Positions 51,642 through 63,619 of a DNA stretch of 64,000 bases are shown piece by piece (position 1 is the stretch's first letter; each line of letters opens with the position of its first letter). Origin of the DNA: Excoecaria cochinchinensis. Lineage: Eukaryota > Streptophyta > Magnoliopsida > Malpighiales > Euphorbiaceae. The stretch is taken from positions 9,867,501 to 9,931,500 of the forward strand of contig CANTUQ010000043.1 in the NCBI GenBank assembly GCA_947683425.1, read 5' to 3'. A program made the translations under genes and the position numbers. Under the pieces are notes generated by a model, which had not been told where the DNA came from, ran no database searches, and saw only the letters and a program-made list of their open reading frames with translations.

Positions 51642-54600
51642 TGTAACACTCAAAACTTTTTATACTATACGTACGACGATCGGATATTTCACAAGTTAAC
51701 AGGCAGTAATCAGATCGGTAATTTTTTTAATACATATAAGACATTCGCACATATATAATAATAATACGGTCCATATATAATTCTATTAGATATTCACACT
51801 TACACATAATTATAAGTCTGTACATCCAAATTCCTAACTCTATCCAACTCGGCCATATACACGCCATGTCTATTTCCTTATGCTTGCTTTCCATCACTTC
51901 TTCCCATTCAACAGTAACACATCGACCACTTCAATCTTTCTACCTTTTATAACCTATGCACAGTATAAACTCTACGCATTGGGCATTAAAAATGCCTAGT
52001 GGTGAATACATATCTTAAACTTTCCAAAATTTATACACACATGCACGCACACACACATATATTTCCATTTTATATGCAGATGTTATTTCTCTAATACCTT
52101 AAATTAGTTCATGTTCAAGTTTAATATTTATTATACTTTACTGTTATAATCAATTGTCATTTTATCGATACGTATATCTATATGTCTTTGACCATAATTT
52201 GACACTGCAGACTCAACTAGTAACTTTATCACTATTATCATTATTTTCAGAAACATTAATACTAATATATTCATGATCATTTTTTTAATTCTATTTATAA
52301 TAATTTTAATATAATTAATATGACTATTAGTTTCTCTAATCTTTTTTTATTACTATTATAATTCATGTGATTATCCATAACTTGTCTTTCTGTGCTTATT
52401 ACTAGTATTCTTAATTAATTCACTCGTTATCATTACTATTGTTATTACTATTAACATTGACATTACTATCTCAATTAAATCATTTAATTTAGTTTACCCT
52501 TCAATTTATAACTACTCCAGAACTATTATTAACATCTAAATTAACACTAGCATTATACTTTTACCCATTTCCATTACCATTACTGTTATTTACTTTTCTT
52601 TTGACCATCATTATTATCAATTACATTACTCTTGTCATTAACTTTACATTTCATCGTAATTAATCTTATCATTTTACTTCTTAATATTTCATAGTCTTTT
52701 CTTAATTTTTCATTAGGCTTTCATACATGTTCATATCCTATCTTGTGGACGTACTTCTAAATTGACTAATTCATTTCTTTTTTCTTAACTATATTTTTAA
52801 GCTATTCCACATAATATGTATAACACATATTATTATCCCCTTCTTTTGCTACTTCCATTATTCTTGCCAACTTAGTTAATATTATTATTGTTGATTTTTG
52901 CTATTTTTAACTTTATTGATGACATTACCACTAAACTTAATTTTAATCCCATATACTAACTTTGATAATTGCCATACCTTAAATTTACCAATTCTTATTA
53001 AATTATTAACTAGTTTATTTTTCATTTTATATTAATTCATTCTATTCTTTAATTATTCAATTCCTTATGTTTAAGAAACTTCTTATATTGTTTATATATA
53101 TATATTCTTTCCATATTACATTCTATCTCATTTTTATAAGTTATAAATTTGTACTAGAATATGTATAACCTTAACTATGTATTTTTCTACACTGTCACTT
53201 TTATCATCCTATACATTTATATGCTATTGTTATACTAACTTTACCTTTCATTTTTCCATAACTACTCTTTTGCTATTTCTTGATTATTACCCCCTTTTAT
53301 TTTACAAATCCATATATACAATATCTATAAATTTTTTATTAACTAAACATGTGTAAATTTTCGTACATACATTTATGTAAGCATTAATCAAAAATAATTT
53401 TTATTATTCAATTTAACATATTTTATAGTTATTCATTCCTTAACTCTATTCAATTATTTTCATACAATTTACATAACTATTGCCCTATCATGTCCATATT
53501 ATTCTTTTAATTACACTTATTAGTTATTTTACTATCCAATTTGCATTTTAATTCTTCTTTTAACATTATTATTGTCAAATTACATTTTAATCCCTTAGCT
53601 TTATACGATTTACGATTTATCCTCCAATTTACCCATATTTACAATTATGCCACTGCTTAACCATTCTTCACATTTAACTCATTATTTGACTTGTAAAATT
53701 TCTATTTAGTCCCTAATTATCATTTTTTATACAAAGTTCCTTTTTAGACTTTATATTATCAATATTTACCTAGCTTAATATTAGACAATTTTATATCTAT
53801 ACATATATTTAATTTATTTATTATATAATTTTACACTTAAGTTAATTTCATGGTTATCATTATTTATTAGTTAAATATTCCATTATCACTTAATTACACT
53901 ATTAATTCTTATATTATCATTTAATTACATTTTAATCAATTAATTGACATTTTTATTGTCAAATTACAATTTGATCCTCAAACTTTCATTAAATTACAAT
54001 CTTGCCCTTCTTTTCACTTATTTTCAATAATGCCACTAATTAATCTTATTTCCATATTTAATTCATTATTTAACTTACAATTTATCATTTAGTCCTTAAA
54101 ATATTATTTTCATGCCAAATTACATTATAGTCTTTATACATTAATCAATTTACTTATTTTACCAATTTATTTCATATTTTCTCTTATTTAACCTTATTAA
54201 CTATTAAATTTACACTTTTGCCATTTAATCCCTAAATCTTTTTAATTTCTTACAATTAAGTCATTTATCACTCTATTTTTCATATTAAATCCTATTTACT
54301 CAATTTTATTTATTTTTACCATTTTGCCTCTAGTATCAATCTCATAAAAATTTTCGAACCAGATACATGGGACGTGGACCCTATAAATCCACAACATTTT
54401 AGAGTGACCCCGAAGGACCACCCATACGTTTATATTTTATTTAATTGTACATTTCAACATTCTATCATTTTAGTAGACCGTCATTGGCCTACTGATGCGA
54501 GTCGTCATGACTCGCTACCGCGGTATAGGTGTCACTATGGCTAGCCAACTATATTCTGAGTTACATTTAACTAACAGACCACTACTAAGGGCAATTAGAT

Positions 54601-54842
54601 CATTCACTTTATTAAATCATTATACTAAACTTAAATTAAATTCATATCATTAAATCATTAGAATACCATTCGGCCAATAAACATTTTCACTTCCAAATTA
54701 CATCCTTGGACTCCTTATAACTTGTACTTTTCAATGATCCAATAAAATAATTTTCGACGCCGAGTGGTACTATTCATCTCGGTATCAATATTCATGGCCT
54801 AAAAATCACTATTTACGAAAATAGCTATTTTGGGCCATTACA
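51642..54842 (-). repeat. Element D left (3') LTR
   Basis: TGTAACACTC...TTGGGCCATTACA, 3.2 kb, same family as B and C ('gggacgtggacc' at about 54370, 'actatggctagcc' at 54533, 'actactaaggg' at 54582, a GCGAGTC/GACTCGC palindrome at 54497-54515). A near-identical copy of its first 500 bases lies at 55152-55654, which makes the pair the LTRs of one element. Confidence 0.85.
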
Positions 54843-55151
54843 ATCTCCCCTACTTATAAAAATTTCATCGTCAAAATTTTCTTGTATACCTTAATCGAAA
54901 TCACAATTTCTACATTTAGATTCACTTTGTGGAGATATTTGACTCAGGGGTTCTAATTACATCACATCAGTCATCATACTTTATGATCCTTTATAATTCA
55001 GTAAACTTAAACTATCCTTGTATCCCCTCATATACCTTTAACCACTTCTGTCAATAATACCTATTCATGGTCTGTATATGTATTACTTTATCCTCATTAC
55101 ATTATCTTCGATATTAGGATTGCCTAAATCGCGCTCTGATACTAATAAAAT
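54843..55151 (-). mobile_element. Element D interior: 309-bp remnant with both ends
   Basis: Beside the left LTR the minus strand has a purine tract (AGTAGGGGAGAT), preceded by a remnant of the gypsy pol end (GAAAATTTTGACGATGAAAT, reading ENFDDE). Beside the right LTR is a primer site TAGTATCAGAGC (55133-55144), the initiator-Met TGGTATCAGAGC with one G-to-A change. Nothing coding lies between. This is a minimal, non-autonomous element, or an internal deletion. Confidence 0.75.
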
Positions 55152-55654
55152 TATAACACTCATAACTTTCTATACTATACGTACCACAATCTGATATTTC
55201 ACAAGTTAACAAACAGTAGCCAGATCGGTAAATTTCTTTTATACATATAAGATATTCACACCTATATAATAATAATACGGTCCATATATAATTCCTTTTA
55301 AATATCCACACTTACACATAATCATAAGTTTGTACATCCAATTCTTAACTCTGTTCAGCTCGACCATATACATGCCATGTCTATTTCTTTATGCTTGCTT
55401 TCCATCACTTCTTCACATTCGACAGTAACACATCGGCCGCTTCAATCTTCCTACCTTCTATAACCTGCGCGTAGTAAAAACCCTACGCGCTGAGCATTAA
55501 AAATGCCCAGTGGTGGATACATATCCTAAACTTTCTATAATTTATACACACACGCAAGCACACATACATGTATTTCCATTTTATATGCGGATGTTAGTTT
55601 CTCTAATACCTTAAATTAGTTCATGTTCAAGTTTAATATTTATTATACTTTAAT
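55152..55654 (-). repeat. Element D right (5') LTR, truncated by E
   Basis: Near-identical to 51642-52144 but starts TATAAC instead of TGTAAC. It stops at 'tatactttaat', where element E begins. The remainder lies beyond the window's right edge. Confidence 0.85.
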
Positions 55655-56190
55655 TGTAACACCTCCTACCCATACATAGGCGATCCCATCCGATGAGGAG
55701 TGAGATGCCGTATGAGTCAAGGTGCCACCACACAAGTACAGTACAAATCATACATTCATCTAAAGTATACATACATAAACACAGGGTAATTAAAAACTTT
55801 GCAAACAATAAAGGGAACAACTGATCATGCATTAATATAATAATATCCATTACATTATTATTCTGATCAACTTGCTGAATACACAAAAGATTACATATCC
55901 CAAAAGATTAATACATATGCGAAAGCTATAAAAAGATATAAGAGAGTTCTATTACAAAAAGAATCATCCTACTATAAAAGACTAAAGCCCTAACACTAAC
56001 CCTCCTGTGTTGGCTTGACTGGCGGCGACTCTCCCAAAGCAAAAATATCTCCGCACCTGCACAGGTAAGAACACCGTGCTAAGCGATAGACGCTTAGTGG
56101 GAAAACACACATATAATATGGACGGCCACTCACAATGGTCCTCAAGGCATAACACATTCATAATGGCAAATGCAAATATCCATAACATAA

Positions 56191-56193
<3 letters not shown>

Positions 56194-56250
<57 letters not shown>
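56194..56250. repeat. (TA)n microsatellite in LTR of E
   Basis: Uninterrupted AT run; the other LTR has its counterpart at 63564-63618. Confidence 0.98.
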
Positions 56251-56252
<2 letters not shown>

Positions 56253-57007
56253 CATGCTTGCATATAAAGTCATACATTCCGCATCACATACTCATGTTCA
56301 TAATCATGTTAACTCAATATACATCTCATTATTAGACTCATTTGAAGATCACATTTTCATAATCATATCGGAGTAATACATAGTAGATAGAACACATAAC
56401 ATCTGCTGGCTCATAATAGTGGATAACGAGTATACAGACAGTACCTTACGGGTACGAACCGAAAACCATCTTACTTTATCATTTTCAAAATATTTTACTG
56501 AGGGGACCTTAAACAAGATCCGATACTGAGGGGTTCGCGAGGAACCAAACGGGGACCTGATCGGGGTCCAAACTGAATTGAGGCTGCAGCTAAAAGACTC
56601 TATTAGGCATGCCTAACTATCCACTTACTTGACTCTAGCAGGTCATGCATCATTCAATCATATTTCCAAGTATAACACATAATTATATTCACATTCATAT
56701 TAAGAAATCATAATAAGAAATGTATAACCCAATACATATTCCAAAATAACACGTATAATTTCTCATGGATAACGCAGCATTCATGTAACATGTGCCACAA
56801 TTACATATGATTAATCATGATTAAACTATGATAATCATTCGTATAAACAAAGTAATTTAGCACCCAGTAGAGGAAAAAGCCACCCAAGTCATTTGAAAAT
56901 CATTTTTATAAAAACTGGTCATGTGGAGAAAACAGGGCGAGACAGAATCACTGTCGCGGTCGCGACCTTGGTCACGCTCGCGACAGAAAGGCCCAAAGCC
57001 TTGAGCA

Positions 57008-57192
57008 ACCTTCACGACTCGTGAAGGTTGCTCACGACTCATGTGCATTGCTCACGTGTCGTGAGCGTTGCTCACGACTCGTGACCTTTGCTCACGTATC
57101 GTGAGCTTTGCTCACGTAACGTGAGCGTTGCTCACGACTCGTGAGCTTGCTCACGCATCGTGAGCATTGCTCACATCTCGTGAGCGGCTCAC
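57008..57192. repeat. Array of nine 17-bp palindromes in LTR of E
   Basis: Successive units have the form GCTCACG-NNN-CGTGAGC separated by about three bases (period 19-21). Five units keep both 7-base arms perfectly, with centres TGT, TAT, TAA, ACT and CAT; the others have one to a few arm changes. Directly upstream (56950-56990) are TCGCGGTCGCGA and CACGCTCGCGACAG palindromes. CpG-rich inside an AT-rich LTR. Function unknown. Confidence 0.95.
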
Positions 57193-58268
57193 AACCCTCT
57201 TCCTCCCCGATCGATTTCTTAAGAAATCCCAAAAAATAACCCAACTTGAATCCAAATCATTCTTACCGGAATTAGCTTCCTCAAGCACGCAAAAACCAAC
57301 ATAATTAATACAAAATCACTTCCGTAACAATTAGCCATCCAAAATAGGGAATAGCCAAATTAAAACTTTAAGATATCCAAAACCCAGAAAACATGATAGT
57401 AAGCTCAAATTCTCATCAATTCCATTTTCAAGGTCTCAATCTTTCATGCATTAACCACAACCAAAACCCATTCATTCTAATCCCAACATGCAATATCAAT
57501 ACATCAAATCCTCATCAAAAGAATCAAATAAAATAAATACACAGTAGCTAATCAACACAATAAAAATCCAGTAAATACAATTTTCCCAAACCTGTAACCC
57601 TAGCTCCAATCACACTTAGTTCCACTACTCCCAGCCTTCTCTTTCCCCTTGGGATCGCGAGGAGGCTCAGCTAAACACAAACCCACCTAGAACAAACAAA
57701 GAACAGACCCTAGATTAAATCTCAACCCAGAAATCAAGAAGAAGAAGATGAATAAAAAGGAAAACAAGATGAAAAATGCAACAACTTACCAAAGGAATGC
57801 AATGAGACGAATAATTTCCACCAACAGTCACTTGAATCTAAGCTAGGGTTTCTAAGGAAGAGAAAAGGAAGAAGGAGAGTGGGAAAGAGGGGTAACGGGA
57901 ATGGCGAGCAGTTCTGCCTCCTTCCCTTTTGCTCTTTCTTTTTCTTTTTCTTTTCCTAACCCTAGACAAGTGTCAAGTCCTTATTGGTGGAGATTAATCA
58001 CTCACACCCTACCATGATATGAACACACACACTATGCACTCCCAGCTTAAAACACCCTACTAATGTGTGAGTAGAGTACACAACCACCACACCACTACTC
58101 ACACCCTAAAATGATATGCTCATGCACATACAAACATTTCCAAACTAATTCACACTTTAATGCCATACATGCATCCACATCCTAACGAAACCCAATAAAA
58201 CATGCAATATTCCCAAAATGCCCTTATGATATGCCGAACACATACAAATACATACTCACATAAATGGC

Positions 58269-58555
58269 TCATTTTACTAGGGGGCAAACAGGGTGTGACA
58301 ACTCTCCCCTACTAACAAGAATTTCATTCTCAAAATTCTCACCTGAACTGAACAAATACGGATACTGAGCTCTCATCGACTCTTCTGATTCCCAAGTCGC
58401 TTCCTCGACTCCATGATGGTTCCATAACACTTTTACCAATGGGATTTGCTTACTGCTCAGTTGTCTCACTTCTTGAGCTAGAATGGCTCTCGGTTCCTCA
58501 TCATAAGAAAAATCTGGCTGCACTTGTACATCCTGAACTGATAGAACATGTGACG
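58269..58555 (-). pseudogene. Element E: integrase C-terminal chromodomain, frameshifted
   Basis: After a one-base loss around 58554-58555 the minus-strand frame reads the chromodomain: VQPDFSYDEEP, then KQIPLVKVLWNHHGVEEATWE with its aromatic residues, and the GENFENEILVSRG end over the purine tract. Chromodomains of this kind target integration to heterochromatin marks. Coding runs a little into the LTR, as is common. Confidence 0.9.
58301..58312 (-). other. Polypurine tract of element E
   Basis: The minus strand reads GTAGGGGAGAGT immediately before the 3' LTR. Confidence 0.8.
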
Positions 58556-59521
58556 ATCTGATCTATACTGACGAAGCATCGAAACATTGAACACATCGTG
58601 CAACTTCGCCAACTCCATCGGTAAAGCCAATCTATAGGCTACCGGACCAACCTTAGCCAAAATCTCATAAGGACCAATGAAGCGAGGACTAAGCTTGCCT
58701 TTCTTACCAAACCGAAGCACTTTCCTCCCAGGCGACACTTTAAGGAAAACCTTGTCCCCGACCTCAAACTGCACATCTTTCCTCTTCAAGTTGGAGTAAG
58801 ACTTCTGTTGATCCTTAGCCGCCTTCAGATTTCGCTGCACAACTCTAATCTTCTCCTTAGTATCCCTAACCAACTCTGGCCCAATAACTGAACACTCAGA
58901 TAGCTCGGTCCAACAAACCGGAGTCCTATATTGCCGACCATATAAAGCCTCATACGGTGCCATACTGATGCTCGACTGATAGCTATTATTGTAGGCAAAC
59001 TCCATAAGCGACACATATCTGTCCCAACTACCCGAAAAATCCAAAGCACAAGCCCTCAACATATCCTCCAGAATCTGAATGACCTGCTCTGACTGCCCAT
59101 CTGTCTGAGGATAAAACGCTATACTAAAGTTCAACTTAGTACCCAGAGCTCTCTGTAACTCTTTCCAAAACTTGGAAGTAAACCTCGGGTCATGATCGGA
59201 TACTATGGATAATGGCACACGATGCAACCGAACTATCTCATCCACATAGATACAGGCTAACTTATCCATCGAATAGTCCACTCTAACTGGCAGAAAATGA
59301 GCTGACTTCGTAAGCCGATCCACTATCACCCAAATGGAGTCGTGCTTCCTCTGAGTTAAAGGCAAACCAAATACAAAGTCCATAGCAATGTCATCCCATT
59401 TTCACTCGGGAACGGATAAAGGCGTAAGCAATCCCGAAGGAACTTGATGCTCGGCCTTTACTTGCTGACATGTCAAGCACTTGGATACAAAATCCACAAT
59501 ATCCCTCTTTATACCGGACCA
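58556..59521 (-). pseudogene. Element E: integrase core and GPY module
   Basis: DNA strand-transfer enzyme of the element. Visible: the second zinc pair (CLTCQQVK), a TGA at 59402-59404 where a Trp is usual (before KWDD), the catalytic triad Asp (AMDFVFGLP), Asp (VSDHDPRF) and Glu (DGQSEQVIQILEDML), then FEVGDKVFLKVSP and the GPY module (SPRFIGPYEI), and HDVFNVSMLRQYRSD before the frameshift. The triad residues are all intact. Confidence 0.95.
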
Positions 59522-60424
59522 CTAATAAAACTGCTTTATGTCCCGGTACATCTTCTCACTACCAGGATGCATAATAAAAACCGTACTATGCGCCTCACTC
59601 AACAGCTGTCTCCTCAACTCCTCATTCTCAGGTACACACAAGCGGTTTCCATACATCAACACTCCATCCAGAACTGAGAAATCTGACTGCTTACCCAACC
59701 TGACCTCTTGCACAATCCGTTGTAACCTCTCATCATCCCTCTGAGCATCCACAATCCTTTGTCTCAAGGTAGGCATCACACGCAACTGAACAATCAAAGC
59801 TCCATCTGAATCAAACCTCCATCTAAACTGTCTCAAGAACAAGGCTGAAATTGACTTCCGACTCAGAGCATCAGTGACTACATTGGCCTTACCAGGATGG
59901 TAATCCACAATGCAGTCGTAGTCCTTAAATAACTCAAGCCAACAGCGCTGTCTCATGTTCAACTCCTTCTGTGTGAGGAAGTACTTTAAGCTCTTATGGT
60001 CCGTAAAGATCCTACATTTCTCCCTATACAAATAATGGCGCCAAATCTTCAAAGCAAAAACCACAGCCGCTAACTCTAAATCATGCGTCGGATAATTCCT
60101 CTCATGTGGCTTCAACTGCCGAGAAGCATAAGCCACAACCTTACCTTCCTGCATTAGCACACACCCAAGACCGACACCCGATGCATCACTATACATGACA
60201 AACTCTTTACTCGAGATGGGTTGAGTAAGTATAGGAGCCTCAACCAATAACTTCTTCAACTGCTCAAAACAAGCCTGGCATCTATCTGACCACTCAAATC
60301 TGACCCCTTTCCTCAACAATCTAGTTATCGGAGCGGCAATCACTGAAAAACCCTTAACAAACCGACGGTAGTATCCCGCCAAACCAAGAAAGCTCCTAAC
60401 TTCCTGAACATTACTAGACGCTTT
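59522..60424 (-). pseudogene. Element E: RT connection, RNase H and start of integrase
   Basis: It opens near FLGLAGYYRRFVKGFS (RT thumb/connection). RNase H follows: Asp in MYSDASGVGLG, Glu in HDLELAAVVFAL, Asp in IFTDHKSLKYFL, and the DYHPGKANVVTDALSR end. Then the first zinc pair of integrase (HSTVFIMHPGS). It ends at a TAG (59522-59524) where Trp is usual (KQFYWW-type motif). Confidence 0.95.
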
Positions 60425-60826
60425 CTAATCAACTATCGCCTCAATCTTGGCTGGATCCACCTGAATACCTCTAGCCAAAACAATGTGACCCAAGAATGAC
60501 ACTTCCCGAAGCCAAAAATCACACTTTCTAAGCTTAGCAAACAACCGATGCTCTCTCAATACTTGCAAAACCAACCGGAGATGCTCCTCATGCTCACTCT
60601 CATCCTTGGAATACACCAAGATGTCATCTATAAACACCACTACAAACCGATCTAAGTATGGCCTAAATACTCTGTTCATCAAATCCATGAATGCCGCTGG
60701 AGCATTGGTCAAACCAAATGGCATCACAAGGAACTCATAGTGGCCATACCGAGTCCGAAATGCAGTTTTAACCACATCCTCATCCTTAACCCGAAGCTAA
60801 TAATACCCTGACCGAAGATCAATCTT
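60425..60826 (-). pseudogene. Element E: reverse transcriptase palm
   Basis: Contains KIDLRSGYY followed by a TAG at 60797-60799 (usual HQLR), then KTAFRTRYGHYEFLVMPFGL and the catalytic box VVFIDDILVYS. Ends at a TAG (60425-60427) where DWK is usual. The FIDD aspartates are intact. Confidence 0.95.
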
Positions 60827-61699
60827 TTAGAAAACACCTGCACCTCTAAGCCGATCAAACAAATCCTCAATCCTAGGTAAAGGATACTTTTTCTTCACTG
60901 TGACCTTATTGATTTGCCTATAGTCGATGCACATCCGCAAAGATCCATCTTTCTTCTTAACAAACAAAAACAGAGCTCCCCATAGAGATACGCTGGGTCG
61001 AATAAACCCCTTATCTAATAGCTCTTGTAGCTGAGTTTTAAGTTCTCTCAACTCTACAGGAGCCATCCGATAAGGTGCTTTCGATATGGGTGTGGTACCC
61101 AGCATAATCTCTATGGATAACTCCACCTCTCTCTCAGGAGGTAAACCAGGTAGCTCGCTCGGGAACACATCACTAAACTCCCACACAACAGGGATATCCT
61201 CAATTCGAACTTGATCCCTCTTGGAATCCAACACAATCGCCAGGAAAGCTTCACAACCCTTTCTGATAAACCTCTTGGCTTGCATTGCAGAAATCAAATT
61301 ATTCAAAGAACTAGCACCCAAACCTTTCACAAACACAGGAGACTGACCTCTATCCCGAAGCACAACTGTCTTCCTATGGCAATCAACTACAACCCGATGC
61401 TTACCCAACCAGTCCATACCCAAAATCAGATCAAACTCTTTGAAAGGAAACTCAATCAAATCCGCTAGAAACACAACTCCCTCAACCAACAAAGGACAAT
61501 TCTTATAAACTCTACTCACACTGACACTATGCCCTAATGGACTGGTCACACATATCTCATAATCTAACTGATCAACCACATGCAACTTATCAATAATCTT
61601 ATCTGTGCACAAGTATGAGTGTGTGGAACCAGGGTTAATTAGAGCATACAATTCAGTGTCATGAAGTAGGAACTTACCAGCAATAACATCAGGCACATC
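60827..61699 (-). pseudogene. Element E: protease and RT N-terminus
   Basis: The aspartic protease motif reads ALINPGSTHSYL, with Asn in place of the catalytic Asp (usual ALIDPGST), followed by FDLILGMDWL. The RT fingers follow (APYRMAPVELRELKTQLQEL, SPWGA-like region, KKDGSLRMCIDYRQINKVT, YPLPRIEDLFDRL). It ends at TAA (60827-60829) before KIDLRSGY. The protease would be inactive even without the stops. Confidence 0.93.
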
Positions 61700-62047
61700 C
61701 TACTCCTCTCTGGCTCTCACAACATAGGCTCTGGCTACGACTGGCAACTGACGCTCAACAAACTCTGATGCAGCTCCATCTCTAGGTCGACCGCCTCGAC
61801 CCCTACCTTGGCCTCTACCACGGGTAGCTTGAGTGGCATTCCAACCTACCCTATTGGCCTCTCTCTGGATACCTGAATCCTCATGTAACCTCGGACAACT
61901 AGCCAAAAGATGCTCAGTGCTCCCACACCTGAAGCACCCACCAGTGAGCCACCTACACTCACCCCGATGAGCCTTACTGTAATGCAAACATACGGGAATA
62001 GGCTCAGATCTACCACCTCTACCAGAACCAGATACCACTGCAGAACC
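61700..62047 (-). pseudogene. Element E: gag nucleocapsid with zinc knuckle
   Basis: In frame with gag upstream. A CCHC knuckle CFRCGSTEHLLASC is intact (C-x2-C-x4-H-x4-C), followed by an Arg/Gly-rich stretch (RGRGQGRGRGGRPRDG) expected to bind RNA. Ends at a TAG (61700-61702). Confidence 0.93.
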
Positions 62048-62902
62048 CTATCTTCTACCTCTAGTGGCTGGACCAGATGATAACTCATCCTGCGAGTTCC
62101 TGGATCTCTTACCCAAGGATGATGAAGATGAACCACCGCGAGAAGGGTTCCTCCTCTGAGCCCTCTTTCTCAACACTGACTCAAATCTCTCATCCCTCAT
62201 AGCAGCATCCACAATCTGATAATAATTCACCCCAGGAGTGCTCATCAAAGAAATCAACATAACCTTCAAGGACTCATTCAACCCTGCCTCAAAATGACGG
62301 CATCTGAACTCATCAGTCATAATACCTACTGGAGCATACCTAGACAACCGGTTGAACTCTTTCTCAAACTCTGAAACCGACAAAGCCCTCTGTTTCAAGC
62401 TCATAAACTGTGCCCATCTAGCATCCTTATAGGTCTAAGTTATGTACTTCTTCGTGAACTGTCCCTCAAAGAAATACCAAGTAATCGGATCAGGTAGCTG
62501 AGGATTCCTACAAACCAATTCCCACCATTCATAAGTGGACCCTTGCAGTAAAGCCACTACACACTCTGCCTGCTGGTCAGGAGGACACCGGACTTCTCTC
62601 AAAGCACGCTTCACTTTGTCTACCCATTTCTCAGCCAACTCTGACTCATATAAACCTGTGCCATAGAAGTCTTCAACACTAGCCCTTCTCAAGTTCTCTA
62701 TAAGGGCTCTAGGAGCAGTCACTCTCTGCAAGACCCTAGCCATGTCCTGTGATAGCCTGAACATAGCTTCAAAAGGCATGGTAACGGCCTCGGGCTGGAC
62801 CTTAGCATGTTGAACCGACACAAAAATCGAAGGATCCACAGCTTGAGGGTTCACACTCTCGGCGGACTCCTTAAGTGATCCACGAACAGAGTTAGAAGCC
62901 AT
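62048..62902 (-). pseudogene. Element E: gag capsid region
   Basis: The start MASNSVRGSLKESAES lies about 100 bases after the primer site. Capsid-like core: VDKVKRALREVRCPPDQQAE, GSTYEWWELV, ITWYFFEGQFTKKYIT, a TAG (62435-62437), then TYKDARWAQFMSLKQ and FEKEFNRLSRYAP in the same frame. Ends at TAG (62048-62050). Apart from the stops the frame is unbroken into pol. Confidence 0.93.
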
Positions 62903-62999
62903 CTAAAACAAATAAAAGGACAACCACATCAGCCAACACAGGTCTAGACATATACACATCTATGCACATTAACACATCAACAACACCCAAAAATGCCTA

Positions 63000-63017
63000 A
63001 ACCAGGCTCTGATACCA
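63000..63017 (-). other. Primer-binding site of element E (tRNA-iMet type)
   Basis: The minus strand reads TGGTATCAGAGCCTGGTT, five bases inside the right LTR. TGGTATCAGAGC is the standard initiator-methionine tRNA complement in plant retrotransposons. Confidence 0.93.
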
Positions 63018-63022
63018 AAAAC

Positions 63023-63559
63023 TGTAACACCCCCTACCCATACATAGGCGATCCCGTCCGATGAGGAGTGAGATACCGTATGAGTCAAAGTGCCACCACA
63101 CAAGTACAGTACAAATCATACATTCATCTAAAGTATACATACATAAACACAGGGTAATTAAAAACTTTGCAAACAATAAAGGGAATAGCTGATCATGCAT
63201 TAATATAACAATATCCATTACATTACTGTTCTGATCAACTTGCTGAATACACAAAAGATTACATATCCTAAAAGATTAACACATATGCGGAAGCTATAAA
63301 AAGATATAAGAGAGTTCTATTACAAAAAGAATCATCCTACTACAAAAGACTAAAGCCCTAACACTAACCCTCCTGTGTTGGCTTGACTGGCGGTGACCCT
63401 ACCAAAGCAAAAATATCCTCTGCACCAGCACGGGTAAGAACACCATGCTAAGCGATAAACGCTTAGTGGGGAAACACACATATGATATGGACGGCCACTC
63501 ACAATGGTCGTAAAGGCATAACACATTCATAATGGCAAATGCAAATATCCATAATATAA

Positions 63560-63619
<60 letters not shown>

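Larger units (their letters stand above)
55655..58300 (-). repeat. Element E left (3') LTR
   Basis: TGTAACACCTCC...GGGTGTGACA, 2646 bp. Against the right LTR, roughly two dozen differences are seen by eye in the first 560 bases (about 4%). It carries an AT microsatellite at 56194-56250 and the palindrome array at 57008-57192. Confidence 0.95.
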
